From Byssothecium circinans (Eukaryota; Ascomycota; Dothideomycetes; Pleosporales; Massarinaceae), in contig ML976983.1 of assembly GCA_010015675.1 (NCBI GenBank), positions 242,015 through 306,014 of the forward strand: a stretch of 64,000 bases of DNA, in the 5' to 3' direction. The translations under genes were made by a program, and so were the position numbers. How positions within the stretch are numbered: position 1 is the first letter of the stretch; every line of letters begins with the position of its first letter. The notes beneath the pieces are model-generated. The model worked only from the letters and a program-made list of their open reading frames with translations, had not been told where the DNA came from and did no database searches. This document shows, piece by piece, positions 33,995 through 44,052 of this stretch.

Positions 33995-34448
33995 CCCGCG
34001 AGCACCTGGTCGCGTTTTACGCATGATGCTGATTTTTAAATACGCGTGCTGTTCTGTGATTAAAAATGTCTGGTGAGCACGCGCGAAAATTGGGGGTCGC
34101 ACTGAACTAGGCCCTGTTAGGGGTTAGCGCAGTGAATTTACGCTCCAACCAATCATTCGATCACGGAAGGATCCAGTGCCCCTTATATCTTTAACGCTAA
34201 ACGAACCATCCTTCTTACATGCATGGAGATTGTAAGTAAACGAAGTTCAATTGGAGCGAGCGTAAGTTATGCAGCCTTTGGAGAAGAGCTGGCATGGTTA
34301 CGATGACGAGCTAAATGCGTATCGCATTGAGATGGAAGGGATGATGAAGTGTATAAATTCACCAGCTTCGCTCTCCTCTTCGCCTCTATAAGCACAATAC
34401 TTTTCGAGTCATAAAGGTGCAAAAGTCCCCGAACAGCAAAATCACTTC
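33995..34448. promoter_or_regulatory. Divergent promoter, Zn2Cys6 factor / epoxide hydrolase
   Basis: 454 bp shared upstream region. TATAAAT at about 34352-34358 lies ~95 bp before the epoxide-hydrolase ATG. No inverted CGG pair typical of Zn2Cys6 sites was picked out with confidence. Confidence 0.45.
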
Positions 34449-35765
34449 ATGTCCACCACTCCGTTCAAGATCCAAGTCTCCACCGACAAGCTCAACCGTC
34501 TAAAGCAGAAACTCGCCCTTACCGATTACCCCGTCAACGTCCTCCCCACCACTAATGAGTCTTGGGAGAAAGGTGTTCCCATTTCCGAAATCAAGCGACT
34601 AGCTGAGTACTGGCAATCTGGTTTCGACTGGAGGAGAGTTGAGAATGAATTGAACGACGTTCCGCAGTTCCTCACTCCGATCGAGATAGATGGCTTCGGT
34701 ACCTATAAGATCCATCATGTCCATAGGCGGAGTGGACAATCTGATGCAATTCCACTGCTGTTCTTGCATGGGTGGCCGGGAAGCTTTCTTGAGGTCTTGA
34801 AGATGCTGGATGGGTTGGTGACGGGTGAGGAGGGGGAACCAAGCTTCCACGTTGTTGCACCAAGTTTGATCGATTTCGGATTCTCAGATGCTTCGGGAAA
34901 GGTGAGTGATAGTAGTTGGTTGTCATTGAATTGCACCTGACTGACAGTTTGAAGGCAAGATTTGGTTTCGAGCAGCACGCTGAAGCATACGACAAACTCA
35001 TGCAGGCGCTCGGCTACAACACATACGGTCCGCAAACAACTTACCCCTTACGCACATCCACTTTGCATCAGCCCAGTTAACAAATCCGCAGTCGTTCAAG
35101 GCGGCGACGTCGGAGGCCTCGTCTCCCGCTACATTGCAAAAGCATATGGGCCATCACGCTGCAAAGCCCACCACACGAACACTCCCACCCCTTTTCAACC
35201 CGACGAGAAAACCCACCCCGAACTATTCGCCAAGTCCCAATCTACACCTCTCACGGACGTAGAGAAAGCCGGCCTGCTTCGCACGCAGACCTTTCAGACG
35301 GAAGGCTCCGGCTACTTCAAGCAACAAACTACGCGCCCGCTAACTACAGGCTATAGCCTCCGTGACAGTCCGGTCGGTCTCCTCTCCTGGATGTACGAAA
35401 AGATGCACGATTGGAGCAATGCTTATCCATGGACCGACGACGAGATTCTCACCTGGGTCAGCATATATTACTTCTCAACTGCCGGGCCTGAGGCGAGTAG
35501 TAACGTGTATTATGAGATGGAGCATAGTGAGCCACCGGCTTTTGCCGCACAAGCAGTGTATATCGATGTCCCGCTAGGGATATCGCGGTTTGAGAATGAT
35601 CTGGTGTCGTTACCTAGGCTGTGGAATCAGACTATGGGGCCAGTGGTTTTTGAGAATGAAGAGGCGCATAGGAGGGGTGGGCATTTTGCTGCATGGGGAA
35701 ATCCGGAGGCCATTGTTGGGGATTTGAGGAAGATGTTTAGGGACGGGAGTGTGTATCTCAAGTAA
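34449..35765 (+). CDS. Epoxide hydrolase (microsomal-type, EHN + α/β-hydrolase)
   Basis: Exons 34449-34901, 34955-35027, 35092-35765; introns of 53 and 64 bp; 399 aa. The N-terminal EHN domain (FKIQVSTDKLNRLKQKL… SYW-like EYWQSGFDWRRVENELN) precedes an α/β-hydrolase fold. Oxyanion-hole motif HGWPGSFLE at about residue 103; the nucleophile elbow is QGGDVGG, formed across intron 2, with Asp as nucleophile; lid tyrosines occur in SGYFKQQ; the catalytic His is in RRGGHFAAWGNPE. Opens epoxides to diols. A GTAAGT at 35762 and acceptor at 35822 could extend the gene to a TGA at 35835, adding three residues net; either end is possible. Missing splicing would stop the protein early in intron 1. Confidence 0.9.
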
Positions 35766-36118
35766 GTTATGAGATGTCTATCCGTACGCACTTCACCAAC
35801 TTTGGCGTGGATTGCTGTGCAGGACGGCTGTATGATTGGAACTGATGAGAATTGGGAGACGGTGTGGACCAAGGCTGGGGAGGAAATTGGGCAGGGCGTC
35901 TAGATTACGATGTATTTGGTCGGAAGCGTCGGTCGTAAGCCTATGCAGTGATACAATGCCAAAACGTGCAAGCGGATGTCAAGATTGGTCGATTGAGGTG
36001 GTTTTTCTGGCACCACGCACGAAAAATGTTGGAGGAAGATCGGTATTCCAAGGACCTGGTTACATCGATAGCGAGAGCTAAAAAATCGGATCATAGCTAA
36101 TTTTATAAGCACATAGAG
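35766..36118. other. Convergent 3' intergenic region
   Basis: Tails of the epoxide hydrolase and first GTPase genes converge here. Possible final epoxide-hydrolase exon 35823-35835. Nothing else seen. Confidence 0.5.
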
Positions 36119-37628
36119 TCACATCACAATACAAGCCACCGCAGCAACAAGTTGTCCTACCCCGAGGGCAGTCGCTGCAACCGTCCAACCCGTGCTTTTC
36201 CTGCCCTGGTTATTCGTGCTCCCAGAACGGTTGTCTAATCTATTTCTCTTCCAGATCTCGATTGACTCATTCTGACGGCCTAGATCCTCTATATCACCCA
36301 TCAAACTTGCTTCAGAAGCGAAGCTTCCGAATTGATTGGAGGAGGAAATAGAGGTATATGATGGTGAAGACGATCTCGCTCTGCGTCGAACTGAACCGTA
36401 CGCTCTTTGTGGAAACAGCGCTTTTGAATCCGGCACGTCTAGCCAACGGCTTACGTTCGACTGCGAACTGCGTGTAGATGAGGACGATCGGAAATATCCT
36501 TGAAGGCGTGAAAGCTTCTCCTGTTTCTCCGAAAGCCTTTCTTTGTTTTCTCTGAGCAGTCGCTCGACAGATATTGCATCTTGCTGAAGTTTCTTCACCC
36601 AATCCTCGCGCACCTCCATTAAACTTTTCCTCATTTGATGCATATCACCTTGTAGAGGTTGCATCGAATTAAGCATGTTTTCGCGCCATTCCCTTGTTTC
36701 TGATGAATTTGATGCCCCGTCATGTATCTTCTTCTTGATTTTCTCCTCTTTATCCATCAAACGTTTCTCCAACTTGGTGTAGTCCTGCTCCAGTTGGTCA
36801 AACAGTACTTTCCCAACATCGGTCTTGTGAAGTTGAATTCCTTCTTCTACGAGCTGTCGTTGAAATGCAAGCGTCAAACGGCCATGCCGACTGTTTTCGA
36901 TGAAATGTGAGATGATCCTCAAAGCGTCTGCGCGACCGGCGGATATCGACAGACTTTTACCGCCACCCTTGATAATGTCAGACCACACCCCTTCGTAGAG
37001 TTCCTTTTGTCGCTCTGTCGCAATATGCATATCTTCAGCGCGGACTATATCCCATCTCGTTGTCGCAAGTACAACGCCCGGGAAGTTTTCGTCTCCGATC
37101 AGTTTTTTGAATGCATCGAGAGCCCGCATTGAGGAGCCATGAAGACGCGTGTCGGTAATGGAGTGAAGGTAAATGACGCCACTCAGTTGATATCCTCTCT
37201 CATGCGCTGTTGCTAACCAATACGCTAGCTCTTTTAGAATCTCAGCATCAGTCCGAAGGGTATCGTTGAAGCCGGGCGTGTCAAGAAGGTGGATCGTTTG
37301 ACTATTGTAAGTCATTGTGTGAATGGTTACATTGGCAGTGCCTGGGATTTGTATGAATAACTAAACCTGAAGAGCCCATTGGCTACTTACATGATTTGAG
37401 GTCGTGACAAGCAGGATTGGGCGGTTCCTGAGTGCAAAGGGAAATGAATGTTGACTTTCCGGCGCCAGTCACACCAAAAACAGCGATAAAAATATCGTTT
37501 GTACTTTGGGTTGACGTCAGATTTATTCGACTCGAAAAATTGATGTGCACTCACTCCACGTACTCGTTCATTTCCATATGTGGGTGGATGGATGAAAGAG
37601 TTGGCTTTTCAATACTGAGACGAGACAT
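36119..37628 (-). CDS. AIG1/GIMAP-like P-loop GTPase 1, coiled coil, CIVM tail
   Basis: Exons 37628-37555, 37503-37391, 37341-36119; introns 51 and 49 bp, phases 2 and 1; 469 aa. G1 is AVFGVTGAGKSTFI; the switch-I Thr follows KSC, whose Cys codon is split by intron 2. G3 is LLDTPGFND. Where NKxD is expected the protein has LATTRWD. A conserved GVIYLHSITDTR helix-strand lies between. After the G domain come LAFQRQLVEEGIQL and a coiled coil to about residue 310, a Ser-rich linker, then a hydrophobic stretch (AATALGVGQLVAAVA) and the CaaX-like CIVM terminus. Predicted to bind GTP and sit on membranes (inference). An alternative start at 38231 would add ~200 residues with no recognised homology. 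Confidence 0.85.
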
Positions 37629-38037
37629 ATGCAAGTTCACACACAGCGATTTGAGCACGCTTTGCTCCGTGTCTGTATCTACCCTTCCCGCTTTTGCCAT
37701 CCAAATTCGGTGACCGATGTGCCACCCAGAATCTTGAAGATGAGTAGTACAAGGCTGAGCTGAGCTTTCTGTACGACCTGGGCGAGTCCGACCGGGCTCC
37801 TCCACGTCTTCTCGGGAGGCTCTGCAGATGACAGAGAAAGAATAGCCGAACCGGTGAGACGATTGCGGACACATTGCTGCACGGCTTATATTGAATGTAT
37901 ACCTTGCCGGATAAATTACAGTTCCACCCATCACCTCGGGCCGGGCCTGACGGCACAAGATTATTTCTCCCTTACCAACGTGTTCAGCTGAACTGTAGGA
38001 GACCTGAACGGCAACAAACTGTGCTCCGCGGCCAGAA
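37629..38037. promoter_or_regulatory. Head-to-head promoter of GTPases 1 and 2
   Basis: 409 bp between divergent start codons. The minus strand stays open through the whole interval in frame with GTPase 1 exon 1. No repeat or operator recognised. Confidence 0.4.
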
Positions 38038-39885
38038 ATGAGGGAGAACGCGACATCAACAAATCGAAGAAGGAGGTCCTTTGTAACTGAAGGCAACAGG
38101 AGACCTCCTAGAAGGGAGTCCGAGCGACCATCTACCATTGTATGGCAGGGACGCGACACTGTTGAAAGTCGAGTTGAGGTTTCTCCGTACGTTGAAAGTA
38201 CCCAAAGCCTCCCACATTTCACTATACTCATCTCTTAAGGGTTGATGCGATTTTAGTCTTTGGACTCACTGGAGTGGGAAAGAGTACCTTTATCTCTCGT
38301 CTCACCCAATCAACCAGTAATATTGGTCATTCATTGACATCATGTATGCTGCATTTTCTCTATCCCTGCGTCAATCATATACAACACTCTACAAGTCTTC
38401 TGAATATTGAGGGAAATGATAACTGACAGATATGTAGGCACAAAGGACGTCGAAGGTCACCTAATCACACGATCCAATGGGCAACAGATCTATCTCATCG
38501 ATACGCCCGGCTTCGATGACACTGAAGAGGACGATGCGCAGTTTTTCAGTAGACTGGCCATACTACTGTATACATTTTACGAGCGGGATTGCATACATGT
38601 GAAGGGTATGTTGTATCTCCATCGAATATCCGATGTTCGTATGAGCGGCTCGTCGATCAAGAGTCTGCGTTTCTTTGAGAAAATGTGTGGAGAGGGGAAT
38701 TTTCCAGCCGTAGTCGTCGTCACTACTATGTGGAAAATGACCACCCCTGAGCTCGGGGCTGAGCGCGAACGATCATTGGAGTCAATGCCCGAGTTCTTCG
38801 GAAGGATCATCAACGGGGGTGGAAGAATGATTCGACATGACAACACCCCTGAAAATGCACTCAAAATTTTCGAGCTTTTGGCTAGTCGACATGGCAGCAT
38901 AGTTTTGGATGTTCAGAAAGAAATGGTTGACGAAGGAATGCCGCTCATTGATACGGCCGCCGGACGGTGTCTGATGGAAGATTCGGATAACACGCGAGCG
39001 AGGTACGAAACGCAGCTGAAGAAGCTGAAAGAGGCACTAAAAGAGGCCGAAGGAGAAGAAGAGGATGATATCGCTTCCACAATATCCGAGAACCAGAAAG
39101 AGTATGAGGAGCACTTGAGGAAAGAATCAGTTAGAAAGGAGAACCTCTCCCTCAGCATCGAGCAAATGAACCATCAGCAAAGCCGATGGTGCACGCAAAG
39201 GTATGAAGAAGCTATGGCAGAGGCTGAGCAAAAGACGGCACGAGAGGTCGAGCTTGAAGAGCAACTAGAAAGAACTGAGATTGATCATATGCGACAAATG
39301 AAGAAACTTCGACTTGAGAAGCGAGACAAGGATGTGGAAAATGAAGAGCTGAAGAGATTGTTTGAGCAGTTAGAACAGGAGAAAACGCGACGGAGAGGGA
39401 GAAAGGCCGAGATTGAGGCGCAACATATCCAAGCCGTTCAAGGAAGCTTCATATCTTTGCTCCGAAAAGCGATAGGTATCGCGCCAGTCCTACCACGTCC
39501 GCAAAGAGCCTCCACGTTTCCATTTGAGCCTAAGGCATCCGATGACTACCTGGAGTCGAAGCCCTCATCTGCAAAAGAACGTCGTGATAGTCCTCGTCGC
39601 CGGAAACATAGCCGCAAAAAACATGAGAAAGTGCAGCTCGAGCCCGAAGACTATTATAGCTCTGAAGATGGCCCACTAGCGGAGACAGCATACTATAGGC
39701 CTGAGCTACGGGGTCTGGATAATTCGGTAACCTTCCAGTCTCGCTCACCCTCGCGTGCAAACGCTTCGCCGCATCAAATCGTATACGGTGGTATGGGCCC
39801 GCTTAGGCGCCCGGAGGCGAATCTAGGATATGTGCCACTTCGCAGATCATATACGCGCAACGACGAGTACGACGATAGGAGATAG
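38038..39885 (+). CDS. AIG1/GIMAP-like P-loop GTPase 2, long coiled coil, Arg/Ser-rich tail
   Basis: Exons 38038-38186, 38240-38343, 38438-39885; introns 53 and 94 bp, phases 2 and 1, matching GTPases 1 and 3; 566 aa. The N-terminal 50 residues are Arg-rich (TNRRRRSFVTEGNRRPPRRESER). G1 is LVFGLTGVGKSTFI, switch-I Thr follows TSC at the second intron, G3 is LIDTPGFDD and the G4 position reads VTTMWK. YLHRISDVRMSGSS and VQKEMVDEGMPLIDTAAG match the paralogues. A ~200-residue charged coiled coil follows (KKLKEALKEAEGEEEDD… EELKRLFEQLEQEKTRRRG), then a disordered tail rich in Arg, Ser and Tyr. No CaaX box. Probably cytosolic or nuclear by contrast with the CIVM paralogues (inference). Confidence 0.85.
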
Positions 39886-40094
39886 CCACAGGTTTCCAGA
39901 GGCTTACGAGAAAAGTGGTCGAAAGGGTTATGGTCGGAAATCTTGAGCTTTCACATTACTATACAGTAAGCCTCTTGACGTTTCATCTCAGGATGATTGG
40001 GGTCTGGACAGCTACTACCACAGCTTGCACAATGGAAAAATGTTCTGCCTCTACATAAACAACAGTCTCAGAGCTTATTAGTGGGAAGGAAGGC
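39886..40094. other. Tail-to-tail gap between GTPases 2 and 4
   Basis: 209 bp between convergent stop codons; no terminator-like hairpin recognised. Confidence 0.5.
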
Positions 40095-41095
40095 TCATTG
40101 TGGATCATTCAACTTACGATAGAAGACTTTCCCAATCGCTCCTCTGCAACCTGCACATTTTATCCGGCCCACAAGTTTGCAGCGGCACTTGTGTGTAGCA
40201 TAAAAGTCCCTCCGTTTATTCTTGAGCCTTCCTTGTTCATTCTCCAATTCTTCTTCCACCTGTGAGAGGACATCGTCTTGTACCTTCAGCTCCTCTTTCA
40301 TCTTTTCAAGCCGTTTTGTCCTGGCTAAGGTTTCTGCTCTCATCCGCTTGCGACGTTCGTTCACAAAACCACTTTCGCAACTTAAAGCCACGAACCGTGC
40401 CGCTGATGTATCTTCGTATGTTTTGCCTTCATCCACCATTTCGATCTGCGCTTGTAGTGTAACTTTTGAGTTGGGCGAAACGACATCGAGAACGGCAAGG
40501 GCAGATTGTCTTGAGTCCTCTAGACGCAGCGCTTTCGACCCTTTTGCAGTCATTCTACCCCATAGCGTTTTATCCTCTATCAAGACCTTCTCACGTTTTT
40601 CTTCTGAAATATTGTCGCTAGTTCCCCAAAATGTTGTTGCGAGCAGTACGTTGCTCATCGCTTCTTCGCCACAAAGTTTCCGAAACATGATGAGATTCTC
40701 AAGTGCGCTCCCAGCTATTCTCGGAGTCGAGATATTGTGCAGATACACAATGCCACTTAATTGTGTGCCTGCGCGATATGAGCTCTCCAACCATTTGAGG
40801 ATGTTCATCGTGATCTCCTTATCCGACTCGAAGGTGTCGTTGAACCCAGGGGTATCGATCAGGTGGTACTGTCGCCCTCTGTGCTTGAACGAATACCCGC
40901 ATACCTCACTAGTTTCTAGAGGACATCAATTACAACTCCATGACCAAATTCAACCAAAAACTGAAATAGAGGTAACATACGCGAGGTCAAACCATGTCCG
41001 ATGATAATATCCGTACGTCCAGTAACATTTCGAATGAAGGTGCTTTTTCCGACCCCAGTCAAACCCATCACAGCTACAACGACATCGTTTTCCAT
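40095..41095 (-). CDS. AIG1/GIMAP-like P-loop GTPase 3 of the array (minus), Cys-rich C-terminus
   Basis: Exons 41095-40981 and 40915-40095; the 65-bp intron is phase 1 and sits in the codon before the switch-I Thr (TS-Q-T), as in its paralogues; 311 aa. It starts directly before G1 (MENDVVVAVMGLTGVGKSTFI), lacking the 5' exon the others have. G3 is LIDTPGFND; the G4 position is LATTFWG. IVYLHNISTPRIAGS and QIEMVDEGKTYEDTSAA match the family. A shorter coiled coil (about 225-275) leads into a C-terminal cysteine cluster, HKCRCKLVGRIKCAGCRG, with CxC and CxxC spacing fitting a small metal knuckle. No membrane anchor. Confidence 0.84.
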
Positions 41096-41592
41096 CTTGG
41101 TTTCTGTTTGTCACTTCTCTATTGTGGGATTGTTCTAGTTCGAGCTCCGCACTTCATGATTACCTACGGTCCAGCCGCACCCTTATCGTGCACATTCGCA
41201 TTGGATGTTGTGTGGACTAGCCAAGTATGCTGTGCTATACTGTGACAGGTTACAGTCCAAAGTTGCGACCGGTTTGAAGTTGCGCAAGCCTATAGCCAGA
41301 AAATGAGGGGTCAATAGGGGCGAAAGACATTGGCTGGGCGGATAAATGTGTCGAATTCCGGTGCTCAAATGGCAACTCTTACCTGCGTGGCGTTTCAAGC
41401 GTTTGCCTAGTTGCCTACTTTGCCCTCTACTTGAATTCTTGCTGGTCACCCTTTGCGCGCCTCTCTGCAAGAGGTCGTTTGAGCAGCTCCCGTCCAGTCG
41501 AAGGTTCCACTTGTTAAAATCATAACTCTCAAATAATAATCACGTCTTTGTTGAATCCCTTGCAATCGCTTCCTCAATCGCAGCTTATTCCG
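41096..41592. promoter_or_regulatory. Head-to-head promoter of the second GTPase pair
   Basis: 497 bp between divergent start codons. No strong TATA or repeat seen. Confidence 0.4.
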
Positions 41593-42834
41593 ATGACCGC
41601 ACATGGACCGTCCTCAGATGGGCGTAAGAGTAGCGCCCATCGAGCGAACCAATCAGGGACACTGCCATTGGAGCCCCCAAATTTGAAGTGAGTACACATG
41701 AGTCGCTTCTCAAGAGCTAAAGGCTAACACTTTCTAGGCCAGAAGATGTCGTGATTGCGGTGATGGGCGTGACAGGTTGCGGCAAAACCACATTCGTGAA
41801 CTACTTTGCGGATTACCAACTTCAAGTTGGAAACCAACTCATGTCATGTAAGCACAGAAAAGTTTTCGAACAACCGTCATATATTTATTTTCATAGGCAC
41901 CCAAAATGTGCAAGTAGTTCCATGCACGCTCGAAGGAAATGGCAAAATCTACCTGGTCGACACACCAGGTTTCGATGATTCCATGCGAACCGATTCAGAA
42001 ATTCTTCGCGAAGTCGCCGCATGGCTGAACCAAGCATACAAGTCTCAAATCAAATTGAGTGGTATTATTTACCTTCATCGAATCACTGATGTACGCATTC
42101 CGGGGTCTGGCACGAAGAATCTGAGGATGTTCAAAAGGCTCTGTGGCGATGATGGTTTGAAGAGTGTTGTTCTCGCAACGACTATGTGGGAAAACACGAG
42201 TGAGGAAGAAGGTGCACGGAGGGAATCTGAACTGGTCACTAACCCGATTTTCTGGAAACCAATGATTGAGCAAGGAAGTCGACTCTTTCGGCAGAATGCT
42301 GGACGGGCTTCTGGAGACAAGATCATGCAGTACCTGATCCGGAGAAAAAGGCCGGTTACACTCACCCTACAGCATGAGATGGCACAGGGCTTGGAACTAG
42401 GGCAGACAGGGGCTGGTGCCGAGGTGGTACAAGCTGTGGAAAAAGAAAAAGAGTATTATGGCAAGCAGCTACGAGATCTGGAGAACGAGCTTCGAGATGC
42501 ATTGACAAAGCGAGATCTCGATCGCAAAGAAGAACTCGAGGAATTGAAGACACAGTTCGAGGACAAGATCTCACGGGGTCAGCATGATGTTCGACAATTG
42601 CAGGTCGACAGCGATAAGTTGTACGAGGAGATGAAACAACAGCATGAGAAGGAAATGGCGGAGTTAGCGAAACAGATCTCTGAGAAAGATCTGGCAATAC
42701 AGCAGACTAGGATAGACCTGGCGTTGATGAAAGAAAGCCATGCACATGAGCTGGAAAGGCAAGATCTGGAATGGAGGTTGAAGATGAAAGACCGGGCGCT
42801 GAAAATGTACAGGGCCACGTGCATAGTAATGTAG
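41593..42834 (+). CDS. AIG1/GIMAP-like P-loop GTPase 4 of the array (plus), coiled coil, CIVM tail
   Basis: Exons 41593-41687, 41738-41847, 41897-42834; introns 50 and 49 bp, phases 2 and 1; 380 aa. G1 is AVMGVTGCGKTTFV, switch-I Thr follows MSC at intron 2, G3 is LVDTPGFDD, and the G4 position is LATTMWE. IIYLHRITDVRIPGSGTKNL and LQHEMAQGLELGQTGAG align with the paralogues. The C-terminal ~150 residues are an uninterrupted coiled coil (KEEYYGKQLRDLENELRD-like start through HELERQDLEWRLKMKD). The last residues are RATCIVM, a CaaX-type end identical to GTPase 1 but without its hydrophobic stretch. Predicted to be prenylated and membrane-directed (inference). Confidence 0.86.
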
Positions 42835-44052
42835 TGAGCGAGCCTTAGATCTTGAAGTAGAGTATGAAGATGAAAAATTTGATATCCCGGACGGGTTACT
42901 ACCGGAAGTGAGATCAGTGAGTCAGAAACACGTGTACATAACATCGAGTGAGACGAGCCGTGCTTTCCGTGTCTTTGAGTCAGGATCGCCAAGTGATAGA
43001 GGCCGTATGACTCTCTTCAATCTGTGGCAACACGACCCCGGTATCGATATAGACGAACGCATTCACCAAACGAGCCATTCCCCCAGAAGCCTCCAGTTTC
43101 TGGGTACAAAACTATAAAGAGACGAACGCTTGCTTCGGTCTCTGTTAAACGTAGCTTTTACGCCATGAGGTCTTCCGCGGGCGCCCTTGATGTCACGTGA
43201 CAGCTTTCGCCTTGGCCATCTGCATCACAGGTTGTGTGCGACCCACAAACACCATATCAATAGTCTGTCTAGTAGAAGATTACCGAGAGATAGATTACCT
43301 ACTAAGAGTGAGAAAGAGAGATTGCCTACTATCTAAGAGAGAGGAACTTCTCTTAAGTATACAATTTCCTTACTCTAGTAGGGAGCTCAAGATAAGGCAA
43401 CCTACTACAGTGCCTACCTTTTCACCCCTACTATAATGGGGTAACCCCCTATACTAAGGGGGTTAGCCATCTTATTATAGGGGGAATAGGTTCCGAGTGA
43501 ATAGAGTGTCAATACCAGGAGATATGCTCATATACAATACTACTCAGGGATATATTCACCATATTGATTTAGCTTCACCCGTTGAAAGTACTGGGAAACT
43601 CATTCACCCACTCGTGGTTGCGCGCCCGCTTGGCGGATTTAACTGACCAATGAGCATTCATCAAGCCCGACTTGAATATCTGTCTTGGCTGGAAGCGCTC
43701 TGCCTCTCCTTAGCACTTTGAAGTACGTCATGTATTTCTACCCATTCGCCCCTGTGCTTAGTTTAGTCCCTAAATGCTATTGCTTACTTATGATTTCCTG
43801 CCTATAGCCGTGACCAACGCCCATTCGCCCGGGCCGAACGGAACGCCCGCAGGCTTGTTTCAACTTGCTTAGGTTTCACCTCACTTCGCGCCGGTTTATG
43901 CGCTAACCTGCACACGAAATCAGATCATCAAGGCTGGCATTCTCTATAACGCCACGGCAGGCAGTGGCTCCAAAATTATTTTTCTAGCAAATATTTACCG
44001 TTACCTTTCAAACATACACTTTCCTGCTTGTAAATCCCGTTCTACGACAATC
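42835..44052. other. Gene-poor 1.2 kb with AT-rich structured patch
   Basis: No gene recognised. 43260-43500 is AT-rich with recurring CCTACTA / TAAGAGAGA words and C/G-block hairpins (annotated separately). May be a decayed mobile element; no termini or target duplication identified. Confidence 0.4.
43425..43465. repeat. Adjacent small hairpins in AT-rich patch
   Basis: CCCC (43425-43428) pairs with GGGG (43438-43441); immediately after, TAACCCCC (43442-43449) pairs with GGGGGTTA (43458-43465) around an 8-nt loop. Stems are perfect but short. Confidence 0.6.

Noticed and set aside
37551..38231. Independent 226-aa minus-strand gene between the first GTPase pair
   Set aside because: Its end is the first exon of GTPase 1 and the rest shows no domain; treated as a possible upstream extension instead.
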